A stretch of 64,000 nucleotides of DNA from Pseudoalteromonas rhizosphaerae (GCF_902498845.1 NZ_CABVLM010000003.1:186001-250000), one strand, 5' to 3'. Numbered from the stretch's first letter, positions 30,847-40,573 are shown. The notes: a model not told the origin generated them from the sequence alone. Made by a program: numbers and translations.

Positions 30847-33837
30847 TCAATCATCAAGCTTTGCAAATAGCTTCGGCAAATCTTGCTCTGCTATAGGCGG
30901 GCTATAATAATAGCCTTGCACTATAAAGCAGTTATTGTTTTGTAAAAACTCCACTTGTTCTATGGTCTCAACGCCTTCGGCTACCACATTCAATTTTAAC
31001 TTTTGTGCCATCGCTATAATTGCCGCAGTGATCTCCATGTCATTTGGATCATCCGGTATATCTTTAACAAACGAGCGGTCAACTTTTAAAATATCAACCG
31101 GGAAACGTTTTAAGTAGCTCAATGACGAATAACCCGTGCCAAAGTCATCTATCGATATTGACACGCCAAGCGCTTTTAGCTGATGTAATTGCGTAATTGC
31201 CGCTTCCACATTACCCATTAGCATACTTTCGGTTAATTCCAGGTGTAACCGCTTAGCCGACACCTTGGTTTTCTTAATAATCGATGCCAATAATGGCACT
31301 AACTTAGCGTCTTTAAACTGACGAGCAGAGAGATTAATCGAAATATTATTTTCTCGCCCTTGCGCTGCTAATCTTGCTGCAAACTCACACGCTTCTTGTA
31401 GCACCCAAGCACCTAACTCAACTATTAAACCTGTTGCTTCAGCTATTGGGATAAACTTGGTAGGTGGGATCATCCCTTCAGTTGGGTGGAACCAGCGGAT
31501 CAAGGCTTCATAACCGACCACATGCTGAGTGCGACTATCAACTTGTGGTTGATAGAAAATCACAAATTGCCGTGCTTTGATTGCTAAACGCAGTTCGTTT
31601 TCAATAAACAGTCGCTCATTTGCAGCAGCATCTAATTCTTGGCTATAAAAGTGATAAGTATTACGCCCTTTTGCTTTAGCCTCATACATAGCTAAATCAG
31701 CGTGTTTTAATAACTGGTCTTCTTCTTTGCTATCATATGGTGCCATAGTAATGCCAATACTAGCACTAATAATGACCTCGTTATTGCCAAGCATTATTGG
31801 CACATTCAATGTTTTTTGAATCGTGTTAGCAACATCCATTGCATGCTCTTGACGCTCAATACCACTAAGTAAAACTGCAAACTCATCGCCACCTAAACGG
31901 GCAATTGTATCTTCCGCTCGCAGTCGTTTTTTCAAACGATTAGCAACCTCAACTAGTAGCTGATCGCCTGCATCATGACCAAGTGTATCGTTAATACGCT
32001 TAAACTCATCTAAATCAAAATAGAATAAAGCAAACGCATAATGGCCACGCTCTGCAAGCGCCATTGACTTACGTAATTGCATTCTAAAGAAGGTACGGTT
32101 AGCCAGCCCTGTTAAGGTGTCGAAATAAGCCAATTGCTCCATTTTCCGCTGGCTTTCTTTAACAAACGAAATATCCTGTGCTGAGGCAACATAACTGGTG
32201 ATGCTGCCACCGTCTTCGCGAATTGGTGAGATACTGAGCGATACCCAGATTGGCTTTTTATCTAAACCTTGGATCAAAGTATCGCCACGCCAATAATTTC
32301 GGCTGCGTAAATCGATATCAATGTCATCAACCAAAATAGCCATTTCTTTGGCGATAATGCTTAATAGCGGTGACTGCATAAAATGGTTTTCTTCAAACCC
32401 AGTCATTTCTAACATTTTTGGATTGACGTATTCAATCACGAAGTTTTGATCGGTGATCACCACTGCAGTGCCAGAAAAAGCAACCGCTTTAGATAATCGA
32501 TTTGCGGCTTTTTCGGCAATCTCTTTTTCTGTAATACGCTGATTCAGACCATCAATAAGCTTACGAATTTCAATCGCCATATCGCGAAAAGAGCCATTTA
32601 AAGTACCAATTTCGTCTTTATTTTCTTTTGGAAATTCAATTTGTAAGTGCCCTTTGCCAAAGCTGGTTACCGCATGTACTAATGAATGAATACGACGTAA
32701 CACCAGTTGGTAAAGTGCTTGATGTAATAACAGTGCGACTAAAATGGCATATAAAATAAACAATCCAAAAAACTTCACCTTTAGCTCTTCAAGCGCTGAA
32801 AGTGCTGATGAACGTTTTTTGTAAATACCAATATACCAGTCTAAATTATCAACTTTACGAATATTAATGATGTGCGTTTCACCATCTTGTACAAAAGAGT
32901 CTGCGTATTCTGGTAAATGCATTTTGATAGTCTGATTGATCAGCTCTTGTAGATCGCCATTAACAAAATCATCAGTGCGTAATGGTTTGCCTGCTTTACC
33001 GTAGGTTTCGTAAAGGTTTTTATTCAGATCAGGATGAGCAAGTAATTGCCCTTGGCTATCAAAAACAAATAAGTGCTGCTCCTTGTCACCGATCGGTAAT
33101 TGCGAAATAAGCGTATCGAGTGCTAAATCGCTGCCAGTAACACCTAAAAATTCATTTTCAAGATAAACTGGCACCAGTAAACTCACCACCCATTTATGCC
33201 AAATTTTATCGTAGTAAACTTTAGACCACACAGCCGAACGGGTTGGATTAAGCGCTTCTTTAGCGTAATTAAAACTTTGATTATCAATAAACTGATGAGA
33301 GCCTGGAACATTCAGAGCCCAATTAGGTGGCGCAATACGGATAAAATTCTCTTTGGTGATTAAATAAAAGTTAAAGAAATCTTGGATCAAGGTAGGCGCT
33401 ACGATTTTCCATAACGATTCAGAATCATTAATGAGTTTTTTATAAAAAGGTGAGTACTTATCTTGTGGCATAAAAGCCGCAGATAAACCATCATCAGAGG
33501 CGCTGCGAATACTGCCATCGGGGTCAAAGCTGAGCTGCGCACTTTGGCTACTGAGCAATTGCGAGGAATTATAGAATAATTGGCTAGAGACGACGTTATT
33601 CGCTTGCTCCGCAATATTAATTTTGGTTTTCACCAGAGTATTAAATTGACGGATCAGACGTTCGCTGGAATGCTTGAGAACTTCATGTTCTTCAAATACC
33701 AATTGTTTTTCTTCTGATTTTAGCATCAACACCGCCGCACAGATCCCAGCAATTAAACAAATTGCCGAAATTAACAGCGAAAGCTTCATACTCAACGAAT
33801 TTACACCAAAGCGTGATGGTGGGCGTCTATACACCAC
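30847..33837 (-). CDS. Membrane c-di-GMP enzyme: Cache-HAMP-PAS-GGDEF-EAL
   Basis: A 996-residue protein. A helix at about 17-39 and another at about 350-372 flank a periplasmic double-Cache-like sensor domain. HAMP, PAS (about 450-560), GGDEF and EAL domains follow. The GGDEF motif is intact in ARLGGDEFAVL. The EAL domain retains YEALIRW, ELTES, DDFGTGYSS, KVDRSFV and EGVET, so both synthesis and hydrolysis of cyclic di-GMP are possible. Such proteins switch between motility and surface attachment, relevant to the pili, flagellar and adhesin genes nearby. GTG 33837 is preceded by AAGG; it is a single-gene unit. Confidence 0.93.
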   Translation of the reverse strand: MVYRRPPSRFGVNSLSMKLSLLISAICLIAGICAAVLMLKSEEKQLVFEEHEVLKHSSERLIRQFNTLVKTKINIAEQANNVVSSQLFYNSSQLLSSQSAQLSFDPDGSIRSASDDGLSAAFMPQDKYSPFYKKLINDSESLWKIVAPTLIQDFFNFYLITKENFIRIAPPNWALNVPGSHQFIDNQSFNYAKEALNPTRSAVWSKVYYDKIWHKWVVSLLVPVYLENEFLGVTGSDLALDTLISQLPIGDKEQHLFVFDSQGQLLAHPDLNKNLYETYGKAGKPLRTDDFVNGDLQELINQTIKMHLPEYADSFVQDGETHIINIRKVDNLDWYIGIYKKRSSALSALEELKVKFFGLFILYAILVALLLHQALYQLVLRRIHSLVHAVTSFGKGHLQIEFPKENKDEIGTLNGSFRDMAIEIRKLIDGLNQRITEKEIAEKAANRLSKAVAFSGTAVVITDQNFVIEYVNPKMLEMTGFEENHFMQSPLLSIIAKEMAILVDDIDIDLRSRNYWRGDTLIQGLDKKPIWVSLSISPIREDGGSITSYVASAQDISFVKESQRKMEQLAYFDTLTGLANRTFFRMQLRKSMALAERGHYAFALFYFDLDEFKRINDTLGHDAGDQLLVEVANRLKKRLRAEDTIARLGGDEFAVLLSGIERQEHAMDVANTIQKTLNVPIMLGNNEVIISASIGITMAPYDSKEEDQLLKHADLAMYEAKAKGRNTYHFYSQELDAAANERLFIENELRLAIKARQFVIFYQPQVDSRTQHVVGYEALIRWFHPTEGMIPPTKFIPIAEATGLIVELGAWVLQEACEFAARLAAQGRENNISINLSARQFKDAKLVPLLASIIKKTKVSAKRLHLELTESMLMGNVEAAITQLHQLKALGVSISIDDFGTGYSSLSYLKRFPVDILKVDRSFVKDIPDDPNDMEITAAIIAMAQKLKLNVVAEGVETIEQVEFLQNNNCFIVQGYYYSPPIAEQDLPKLFAKLDD

Positions 33838-33924
33838 AGGACAACCTTATTTTTAATAATTATTTTTATTTAAATTCACCTAAATAAATATACCAGATCC
33901 CTATTTAGATTTATAAATTTTTCG

Positions 33925-33953
33925 TTGAAATTACTGAAAAAATCCCATATCTA
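33925..33953 (+). promoter_or_regulatory. Candidate pheLA promoter
   Basis: TTGAAA (33925-33930) and TATCTA (33948-33953) are 17 bp apart and would give a leader of about 70 nt before pheL. A second match, TTGACT (33995) with TACATT (34018), also has 17-bp spacing, but it would start transcription at the pheL ATG itself. Confidence 0.45.
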
Positions 33954-34029
33954 AAATAAACTATCCTTTGGCGGCGATAAAACCCGCTAGAGTGTTGACT
34001 TTATAGCCCACTCTCCATACATTAAGCCT

Positions 34030-34083
34030 ATGAATATAATATTTTCGCAATTACATTTTTCGTTTTTTAGCTTCTTTAGATAG
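34030..34083 (+). CDS. pheL: pheA leader peptide
   Basis: A 17-codon frame, MNIIFSQLHFSFFSFFR, ends just before a terminator upstream of pheA. Six of its 17 residues are phenylalanine, five of them in the last eight positions. This is the hallmark of a transcription attenuator that measures charged tRNA-Phe, as in enteric pheL. The ribosome site is weak (TAAGCC). The distal Phe codons lie in the sequence that pairs with the first attenuator segment. The peptide is expected to have no function beyond its translation. Confidence 0.85.
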   Translation: MNIIFSQLHFSFFSFFR

Positions 34084-34151
34084 AAGAGGCTTACCTGTTT
34101 GCGAGATTAAATCAACCGAATAGCAAAGCCTCCCAATTGGGAGGCTTTTTT
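34084..34151 (+). terminator. pheA attenuator
   Basis: The terminator stem is AAGCCTCCCAA/TTGGGAGGCTT (34126-34147) followed by T residues. An upstream segment GAGGCTT (34086-34092) is complementary to AAGCCTC of the terminator and can act as antiterminator. AGCTTCTT in the leader's Phe codons can pair with AAGAGGCT (34084-34091). These three mutually exclusive pairings are the classic layout. Stalling at Phe codons would free segment 2 to disrupt the terminator. Confidence 0.85.
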
Positions 34152-34197
34152 GTTTTTATTACCCAAAAGGTAATTTTTTGGAATGAGGAACCCAAAA

Positions 34198-35355
34198 ATG
34201 ACTAATGATGTACTTAATTCACTTAGACACGATATCAATGAAATTGATTCTGACCTATTAGTGCTATTAGCAAAACGTCGCCGTATTAGCCACGGCGTTG
34301 TAGAATATAAGATTGCTAATAATAAACCGATACGTGATGAGGCCCGTGAACTTGCCTTGTTAGAAAAACTCATCGGTTATGGTAAGTCTCTTGGTTTGGA
34401 CGCTTATTATGTGAATAACGTTTTCCAAACAATCTTAGAAGATTCAGTACTTAATCAACAAGCCATGTTACAGAAGAACTTAAATCCAGATGCTATGAGT
34501 GAAACACACCGTGTTGCTTATTTAGGTGGTCAAGGTTCTTACAGCCAACTTGCTTGTCATAAATATTTTAGCCGTCGCCCAGGTAAACTTGTTGAAATGG
34601 GCTGCTCTAGCTTTGAACAGATCACTGGTAAAGTTGAAAATGGTCAAGCAGATTTTGGCTTATTACCCATTGAAAACACCAGCTCTGGCAGTATTAACGA
34701 AGTGTTTGATTTACTGCAACACGCACAAGTCTCCATCGTTGGTGAAGTAACCCACAGTGTTGAACATTGCTTATTGGTCACACCGGGTACTGAGCTTAGT
34801 CAGATCAGTAAGATTTTTGCTCACCCGCAACCATTCGCTCAATGTAGTCGCTTTTTACAAGGCTTAGGAGATATTCAACACGAAACATGCGATTCAACCT
34901 CAAGCGCTCTACAATTAGCATTAGATACCCCTAATAGCGCAGCAATTGGTTCAGCTCAAGCGGGTAAAAATGTGGGTTTAGAAGTGATTAAATCAGGCCT
35001 TGCGAATCAACGTGAAAATCATAGCCGTTTTATTGTGGTTGCCCGTAAGCCTCTTTATGTATCAAAACAGATCCCGACTAAAACCAGTTTAATTATGGCA
35101 ACCAAGCAACAAGCAGGTTCTTTGGCTGATGCGTTGATGATTTTCAAAGAACATAATATCAACTTAGTAAAACTAGAATCACGCCCGGTCCCAGGCAACC
35201 CGTGGGAAGAAGTATTCTATGTAGATTTAGAAGCGAACCTAGTTGATAACCATGTTAAACAAGCCTTAGAAGAGCTAAAAGAGCACACCCAATATGTACG
35301 CGTACTGGGCTGTTACCAAAGCGAATCGCTGCAAGCTGTTAGTATAGAAAGTTAA
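34198..35355 (+). CDS. pheA: Chorismate mutase / prephenate dehydratase (P-protein)
   Basis: A 385-residue bifunctional enzyme that makes phenylpyruvate from chorismate. Residues 1-95 are an AroQ-type chorismate mutase (LRHDINEIDSDLLVLLAKRR). Residues about 105-285 are prephenate dehydratase (AYLGGQGSYSQLA, GLLPIENTSSGSI, the THSVEHCL segment and the catalytic-Thr motif CDSTSSA). The C-terminal ACT domain contains ESRPVPGNPWEEVFYVD and gives phenylalanine feedback. I start at ATG 34198 with GAGG upstream; ATG 34183 is also possible. Expression is under the pheL attenuator. Convergent with tyrA. Confidence 0.95.
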   Translation: MTNDVLNSLRHDINEIDSDLLVLLAKRRRISHGVVEYKIANNKPIRDEARELALLEKLIGYGKSLGLDAYYVNNVFQTILEDSVLNQQAMLQKNLNPDAMSETHRVAYLGGQGSYSQLACHKYFSRRPGKLVEMGCSSFEQITGKVENGQADFGLLPIENTSSGSINEVFDLLQHAQVSIVGEVTHSVEHCLLVTPGTELSQISKIFAHPQPFAQCSRFLQGLGDIQHETCDSTSSALQLALDTPNSAAIGSAQAGKNVGLEVIKSGLANQRENHSRFIVVARKPLYVSKQIPTKTSLIMATKQQAGSLADALMIFKEHNINLVKLESRPVPGNPWEEVFYVDLEANLVDNHVKQALEELKEHTQYVRVLGCYQSESLQAVSIES

Positions 35356-35371
35356 GCGCTAAGTAAAATAT

Positions 35372-35399
35372 AAAAAAGGGCTAAAATTAGCCCTTTTTT
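35372..35399. terminator. Bidirectional terminator between pheA and tyrA
   Basis: AAAAAAGGGCTAA and TTAGCCCTTTTTT form a symmetrical hairpin with A and T runs on both sides, 17 bp after pheA and 27 bp after tyrA. It can serve both convergent genes. Confidence 0.9.
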
Positions 35400-35425
35400 A
35401 TTATCTGTTTTTCACACAGCGGTTA

Positions 35426-36559
35426 TCAATCAAGTACTTTCGCATCATTAGCTTTGTTTAACAGGCTGCGACTTTGCGTTAAAAAATGCGCAGTAGCATC
35501 TGAAAAATACGCTTTAGCATCCGCAAATGAATCAATTAAAGCGGCCTTATCACCGGCTTTTAATTTTGCCAAGGTACTTGCAAACGTATCTTGATATTGT
35601 GCAAGTAAAGGCTCTACGTTATCAAATTGCGCTAGCATAATGTCTGAATAAAGCTCTGGTGATTGTGCGAATAAGCGCCCTACCATCATCAACTCTAATT
35701 GGTAAATCGGTGATGAACAACTGCGCAGCTCCTCGAGGGTATGACCTTGTTTTGCTAGAAACTGACCGTATACAAAAGTGGTTAAATGGCGCATAACCTG
35801 AATAATTTGCATGGCTTCATCGTGCTTTTGCGCATCGAGTTCAACAAGTTGACAGCCCCACACTTGCAGTTGCGATAATAAACCTTGGGCAATCTCATGG
35901 TTACGGCCTTCGCAAACCACCACTGTTTGCTTTACCCAATGAGATATATCAGGACCAAACATTGGATGTAAACCGACTACAGGACCGCTATGCACTGCTT
36001 TTAATACTTTTAACGGCGCTTGCTTAACCGAAGTAATATCAACTAATAAACAATCATCATCGAGCTTAGGCAAGGCTTTGACCACTGTTTCTAAAGCATT
36101 AATTGGCACACTGATCATCACCAGTTTTGCACCCGCTAATATTTCTTGCGCGTTACTTTGCTGTTCTTTGTCGAGTATTCTAACTTCATACCCTGAGCGG
36201 ATAAATTGCTGAGCAAACAACTGCCCCATAGCGCCTTGACCACCAACAATTACAATAGGTGATAACTGTGGCGCGCTACATGCTAATTTAGCCTGTTGAT
36301 TTTGGTAAGCTTCACGCATCATACGGCGTAGGATATCTTCCACCAATTCAGGATTAACACCTTGGTTAATCGCTTCTTGGCGACGAGCTGCTAATAAAGT
36401 AGCTTCACGGTCAGGCGCATGCAGTGGCGCACCCGTTTGTTGTTTGATTGCGCCTATCTGCTCGGTAATACTATTACGTCTAGCCAGCAGTGCAACCAAC
36501 TGGGCATCGCATTCATCGATCCCCTCTCTTAACTTATCTAACTCTTTTATATCCGCCAC
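35426..36559 (-). CDS. tyrA: Chorismate mutase / prephenate dehydrogenase (T-protein)
   Basis: A 377-residue bifunctional enzyme for tyrosine synthesis. Residues 1-90 are an AroQ chorismate mutase (LREGIDECDAQLVALLARRNSI). IVIVGGQGAMGQLFAQ at about 107 is the NAD-binding Rossmann motif. VDITSVKQAPL and GLHPMFGPD belong to prephenate dehydrogenase, with His in the HPMFGPD motif as catalytic candidate. The start is GTG 36559, preceded by AAGGTGGT. A TGTAAA-N6-TGTACG sequence about 65 bp upstream weakly resembles a TyrR box. Confidence 0.95.
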   Translation of the reverse strand: MADIKELDKLREGIDECDAQLVALLARRNSITEQIGAIKQQTGAPLHAPDREATLLAARRQEAINQGVNPELVEDILRRMMREAYQNQQAKLACSAPQLSPIVIVGGQGAMGQLFAQQFIRSGYEVRILDKEQQSNAQEILAGAKLVMISVPINALETVVKALPKLDDDCLLVDITSVKQAPLKVLKAVHSGPVVGLHPMFGPDISHWVKQTVVVCEGRNHEIAQGLLSQLQVWGCQLVELDAQKHDEAMQIIQVMRHLTTFVYGQFLAKQGHTLEELRSCSSPIYQLELMMVGRLFAQSPELYSDIMLAQFDNVEPLLAQYQDTFASTLAKLKAGDKAALIDSFADAKAYFSDATAHFLTQSRSLLNKANDAKVLD

Positions 36560-36910
36560 GCGACTACCACCTTAGAAACTGCAATTTCGTACATTTAAAT
36601 TTACATAAAAGTAAACTAATCAATACGATAAATACTAACAGGATCGCTTAGTTGTTAAAAGGCTAAATAAGCAAAAGAATGGGATTTGAGTTTTAAGCAC
36701 TAAGCCATAAGTTATAAGTTGGCCGAGTTGTATTTGATTTATGAGTAATTCTTGGATGGGTATTTTTTTACTGGACCTCTCTGTGCTCTAATCAAGCTAT
36801 GGTGATCACTTTAACGTTGAGCAATCTTAATCTTTTAACTTTACCCTTTAACCTCACTAGCCTTCTAATTCGATAACTTTACCCTAACTAACTTACTATC
36901 TCTAAAAACC
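36560..36910. other. Intergenic region upstream of tyrA
   Basis: About 350 bp of AT-rich sequence with no recognised gene. Near tyrA, TGTAAATTTAAATGTACG on the minus strand is a weak TyrR-box candidate overlapping possible promoter elements. Short repeated AACTTTACCCT-type motifs occur around 36837-36891. I found no tyrosine-rich leader frame, in contrast to pheA. Confidence 0.5.
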
Positions 36911-36947
36911 AAAACGGGTTGCAGCCCGAAGGTTGCAACCCGTTTTT
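36911..36947 (-). terminator. Terminator of the rpsP-rimM-trmD-rplS operon
   Basis: CGGGTTGCAACC and GGGCTGCAACCCG form a long stem with a short TTC loop followed by TTTTGGTTTTT on the minus strand, 23 bp after the rplS stop. Confidence 0.88.
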
Positions 36948-36969
36948 TTGCGTTGATAAACAGCGCGTA

Positions 36970-37329
36970 TTAGTTAAGTTTTTCTCTAATACGTGCAGAT
37001 TTACCAGAACGCTCACGTAGATAGTAAAGTTTCGCACGGCGAACTGCACCGCGACGCTTAACTGCTACGCTATCGATAAGAGGGCTGTGCGTTTGGAATA
37101 CACGCTCAACACCTTCACCGTTCGAAATTTTACGAACTGTGAATGCTGAGTGAAGACCACGGTTACGCTTAGCGATTACAACACCTTCAAAGGCCTGTAG
37201 ACGCTCTTTAGCACCTTCTTTTACTTTTACCTGTACAACCACTGTATCACCAGGGCCAAATGCAGGTACGTCTGTTTTAAGCTGCTCATCTTCAAGCGCT
37301 TTAATAATATTTTGGTTTACTTTTGCCAT
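36970..37329 (-). CDS. rplS: Large ribosomal subunit protein bL19
   Basis: A 119-residue protein starting [16 protein letters not shown] at ATG 37329; a GTG 12 bases upstream is in frame but non-standard. [26 protein letters not shown] and the final [17 protein letters not shown] are typical of L19, which sits at the 30S-50S interface. It is the last gene of the rpsP operon. Confidence 0.98.
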   Translation of the reverse strand: MAKVNQNIIKALEDEQLKTDVPAFGPGDTVVVQVKVKEGAKERLQAFEGVVIAKRNRGLHSAFTVRKISNGEGVERVFQTHSPLIDSVAVKRRGAVRRAKLYYLRERSGKSARIREKLN

Positions 37330-37362
37330 TATGTTTCTCACTTTCCTAGGTGTAACTGTCTT

Positions 37363-38130
37363 CTAGCCACAAGCTTTTTGGTACTCTTGCTGAAATTTCG
37401 CGAGTAATACCGCTTGCTCCTCAGTCAGAGCTAGGTTATGCAACAAGTCAGGACGGCGTAACCAAGTTCTGCCTAATGACTGCATCAGCCGCCATTTAGC
37501 TATCTCTTGGTGGTTTCCGCTGAGTAATACAGCAGGCACCTGTTTGTCGTCCAATGTTTCTGGCCGTGTATAGTGAGGACAATCCAGCAAGCCATCCGAA
37601 AATGAGTCTTGCTCTGCTGACTGATTGTGTCCTAATACGCCCGGCACTAATCGCGCTACTGCGTCAATTAATGTCATGGCTGGTAGTTCACCACCACTCA
37701 AAATAAAATCACCAATCGACCATTCTTCGTCAACGTATGATTCTATTATTCTCTCGTCTATACCTTCATAGCGACCGGCAATTAAAATCAGTTTTTTAGA
37801 GCTTGCGAGTTCGCTTGCCCCTTGCTGATCTAATTTGCGCCCTTGCGGGGACATATAAATTACTTTTGCACCATCGCCTGCCGCCTGTTTGGCGTCAAGA
37901 ATGGCTTGTTTCAGTGGTTCAACCATCATTAACATACCTGGACCGCCCCCGTAAGGACGATCATCCACGGTTCTATGCTTATCAATAGCATAATCTCGTG
38001 GGTTCCAGCAGTTAAAGTCGATCAGACCATTTTTTACTGCTCGACCAGTTACACCTTGCGTTGTAATGGCATCAAACATGTCCGGGAAAAGGCTGATAAC
38101 CCCTACCCACAACGAACTCGTTTGACTCAT
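37363..38130 (-). CDS. trmD: tRNA (guanine37-N1)-methyltransferase
   Basis: A 255-residue SPOUT-class enzyme that methylates G37 next to the anticodon to prevent +1 frameshifting. [12 protein letters not shown] at the N-terminus, [14 protein letters not shown], the trefoil-knot SAM site YMSPQGRKL and [11 protein letters not shown], and [14 protein letters not shown] are all present. Its start overlaps the rimM stop by one base (TAATG), indicating translational coupling. Confidence 0.98.
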   Translation of the reverse strand: MSQTSSLWVGVISLFPDMFDAITTQGVTGRAVKNGLIDFNCWNPRDYAIDKHRTVDDRPYGGGPGMLMMVEPLKQAILDAKQAAGDGAKVIYMSPQGRKLDQQGASELASSKKLILIAGRYEGIDERIIESYVDEEWSIGDFILSGGELPAMTLIDAVARLVPGVLGHNQSAEQDSFSDGLLDCPHYTRPETLDDKQVPAVLLSGNHQEIAKWRLMQSLGRTWLRRPDLLHNLALTEEQAVLLAKFQQEYQKACG

Positions 38131-38666
38131 TAAAAGCCAGGATCCCAGTCTACTGTAATTTCTTTTGCATCGTGCTTAATCTCTTTAATAACTGAATCAG
38201 TTAAAAACGGAATTAAACGCTCTGCTTGGCCAAATGCATCTTTATTGTTTGCTTTCACAACCAATACGTCATTTGAGCCAGTCTCCATCAGGTCATCAAC
38301 TATGCCCAAGTCATAACCTTTATCGGTTACAACAGACATGCCAATGAGATCTCGCCAATAGAACTCACCTTGCGGGAGTTCTGGTAATTGCGCTGCATCC
38401 ATTGAGATTTCTGCATGGGTATAAGCCATTGCTTCGTCTCGATCGTTTACTTGCGCAAATTTAGCGATAAAGCCTTTGTTGTGGCGACGCCAGTCGACCA
38501 CTTCTAAGGTCTGCCATTTACCTTGCTGCCCTATCAACCACGGGCTGAAATCGAAGATCCCTATGGGATCATCAGTAAATGAATGTACCTTAAGCCAGCC
38601 CTTTATACCATATGGGGCACCGAGCTTTCCTACGACAATTATTGATGAGGTGTTCTCTTGACTCAT
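38130..38666 (-). CDS. rimM: Ribosome maturation factor RimM
   Basis: A 178-residue 16S processing and 30S maturation factor. [22 protein letters not shown] at the N-terminus is the RimM signature. The C-terminal PRC-barrel begins [11 protein letters not shown] and ends at [14 protein letters not shown]. Second gene of the operon, 17 bp after rpsP. Confidence 0.97.
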   Translation of the reverse strand: MSQENTSSIIVVGKLGAPYGIKGWLKVHSFTDDPIGIFDFSPWLIGQQGKWQTLEVVDWRRHNKGFIAKFAQVNDRDEAMAYTHAEISMDAAQLPELPQGEFYWRDLIGMSVVTDKGYDLGIVDDLMETGSNDVLVVKANNKDAFGQAERLIPFLTDSVIKEIKHDAKEITVDWDPGF

Positions 38667-38683
38667 GGTTACACTTACGCCTA

Positions 38684-38932
38684 TTAAGCCGCTTTACGAG
38701 CGTCTTTAACTAACTTATTTACGCGATCTGAAAGAGATGCGCCCTGACCTACCCAGTGTTCTACACGAGATAAATCTAAACGTACTTTTTCTTCTTGACC
38801 ACTAGCAATTGGGTTAAAAAAGCCTACTTTCTCGATGAAGCGACCGTCACGCGAGAAACGGCTATCCGCAACCACAATTTGATAGAAAGGGCGTTTTTTA
38901 GCGCCACCACGTTGCAAACGAATAGTTACCAT
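38684..38932 (-). CDS. rpsP: Small ribosomal subunit protein bS16
   Basis: An 82-residue protein beginning [20 protein letters not shown], diagnostic of S16, an early-assembly 30S protein. AGAGGACGGT lies just before ATG 38932. First gene of rpsP-rimM-trmD-rplS. Confidence 0.98.
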   Translation of the reverse strand: MVTIRLQRGGAKKRPFYQIVVADSRFSRDGRFIEKVGFFNPIASGQEEKVRLDLSRVEHWVGQGASLSDRVNKLVKDARKAA

Positions 38933-38975
38933 ACCGTCCTCTAAATAGATTGACTGTTTTCATTAATAAGATTTA

Positions 38976-38992
38976 CTCCCCAGTATGGGGAG
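38976..38992 (-). other. Hairpin at the predicted 5' end of the rpsP mRNA
   Basis: CTCCCC and GGGGAG form a 6-bp GC-rich stem at the expected transcript start given the promoter below. A second overlapping inverted repeat (CCCCAG/CTGGGG, 38978-38998) competes with it in DNA. It may stabilise the operon mRNA or be a regulatory element; function unknown. Confidence 0.4.
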
Positions 38993-38999
38993 CTGGGGA

Positions 39000-39027
39000 A
39001 TTGTACGAGTTTTTAGCAACAATGCAA
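39000..39027 (-). promoter_or_regulatory. Promoter of the rpsP operon
   Basis: TTGCAT (39022-39027) and TACAAT (39000-39005), 16 bp apart on the minus strand, about 70 bp upstream of rpsP. Confidence 0.55.
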
Positions 39028-39121
39028 GTAAGAAGTGACTCGAAATGACTGTTAAGTTGATTAAACTATGATCTACGCGTTAAATCAGGCTATATAGAAC
39101 TTTCAACGCATAATTTATCTA

Positions 39122-39145
39122 CAAAAAAAGAGGCTATTTGCCTCT
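39122..39145 (-). terminator. ffh terminator
   Basis: AGAGGC and GCCTCT form a stem with an AAATA loop followed by T7 on the minus strand, 48 bp after the ffh stop. Confidence 0.8.
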
Positions 39146-39193
39146 CTTTTTAGTTAACTGACTCGCTACATCAGCATGGCGTCAGTTAAAACA

Positions 39194-40573
39194 TTAAAAT
39201 TTAGGGCCACCGCCACCCATCATTCCTGGTGGTAACATGCCTTTCATACCGCGCATCATTTTCATCATGCCGCCTTTACCTTTCATTTTTTTCATCATTT
39301 TTTGCATCTGCGTAAACTGTTTTAACAGCTTATTGATCTCTTGTACTTGCGTACCAGAGCCCGCTGCAATACGCTTTTTACGAGAGCCTTTAATGATCTC
39401 TGGACGCGCACGCTCTTTTTTCGTCATTGAGCTGATGATCGCTTCCATCTGAATAAAGGTTTTATCACCCATCTGACCTTTCACTGCATCAGGCAGGTTT
39501 TGCATACCAGGTAATTTATCAAGCATTGACATCATGCCGCCCATGCTTTTCATTTGCTTTAATTGATCAGCAAAATCATCAAGAGTAAAGCCATCACCTT
39601 TAAAAACTTTTTCAGCAACTTTTGCAGCTTGCTCTTTATCGACTTTCATTTCGACTTCTTCGATCAATGAAAGTACATCCCCCATACCAAGTATACGCGA
39701 TGCGATACGATCTGGATGGAAAGGCTCAAGCGCATCAGTGCGCTCACCAACACCCATAAACTTAATAGGTTTGCCGGTAATATGACGGATTGATAGTGCA
39801 GCACCACCGCGCGCATCACCATCAGTCTTGGTTAGTATTACACCGGTCAGAGGTAATGCTTCATCAAACGCTTTGGCAGTATTGGCAGCATCTTGACCTG
39901 TCATGGCATCAACCACAAACAAGGTTTCGATTGGGTTAATAGCATGATGAAGATTTTTAATCTCGTCCATCATGTCATTATCAACATGCAAACGACCTGC
40001 AGTATCAACTAATACAACATCGATAAATTTCTTTTTCGCATGAGAAATAGCTGCCTTTGCAATATCAACCGGCTGTTGTGAAATGTCACTTGGGAAAAAC
40101 TCAACACCTACTTCATCGGCCAGTGTTTCCAACTGTTTAATAGCCGCAGGACGATAAACGTCGGCACTGACTACTAATACTGATTTCTTTTTACGTTCTT
40201 TTAAAAATTTGGCAAGCTTAGCTACACTGGTCGTTTTACCCGCACCTTGCAGACCCGCCATCATTACAACGGCTGGCGGTTGTGCGTTTAGGCTCAACTC
40301 TTCGTTTGCTTCACCCATGGCTTTTTCAAGCTCTTCGCGAACGATTTTAATGAACACTTGCCCAGGACTTAGGCTCTTAGTTACTTCAATACCTACCGCG
40401 CGCTCTTTAACTTGTTTAACAAACTCACGAACAACGGGTAAAGCGACGTCGGCTTCTAAAAAAGCCATACGCACTTCGCGTAGTGTATCTTTTATATTGT
40501 CTTCAGTAAGGCGTCCACGGCCGCTGATATTCTTTAAGGTTTTACCTAATCGTTCTTGGAGGTTCTCAAACAT
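39194..40573 (-). CDS. ffh: Signal recognition particle protein Ffh
   Basis: A 459-residue SRP54 GTPase. The N domain starts MFENLQERLGKTLKNISGRGRL at ATG 40573; the frame is open 39 bases upstream. The G domain contains GLQGAGKTTSVAKLA, DTAGR and TKTDGDARGG, and the methionine-rich M domain ends with KMMKKMKGKGGMMKMMRGM. With 4.5S RNA it targets membrane proteins to FtsY and SecYEG. GGAA precedes the start. Confidence 0.98.
   Translation of the reverse strand: MFENLQERLGKTLKNISGRGRLTEDNIKDTLREVRMAFLEADVALPVVREFVKQVKERAVGIEVTKSLSPGQVFIKIVREELEKAMGEANEELSLNAQPPAVVMMAGLQGAGKTTSVAKLAKFLKERKKKSVLVVSADVYRPAAIKQLETLADEVGVEFFPSDISQQPVDIAKAAISHAKKKFIDVVLVDTAGRLHVDNDMMDEIKNLHHAINPIETLFVVDAMTGQDAANTAKAFDEALPLTGVILTKTDGDARGGAALSIRHITGKPIKFMGVGERTDALEPFHPDRIASRILGMGDVLSLIEEVEMKVDKEQAAKVAEKVFKGDGFTLDDFADQLKQMKSMGGMMSMLDKLPGMQNLPDAVKGQMGDKTFIQMEAIISSMTKKERARPEIIKGSRKKRIAAGSGTQVQEINKLLKQFTQMQKMMKKMKGKGGMMKMMRGMKGMLPPGMMGGGGPKF

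Noticed and set aside
34183-34197. Upstream ATG for pheA
   Set aside because: The internal ATG 34198 gives the usual short N-terminus and has GAGG at a workable distance; kept only as an alternative.
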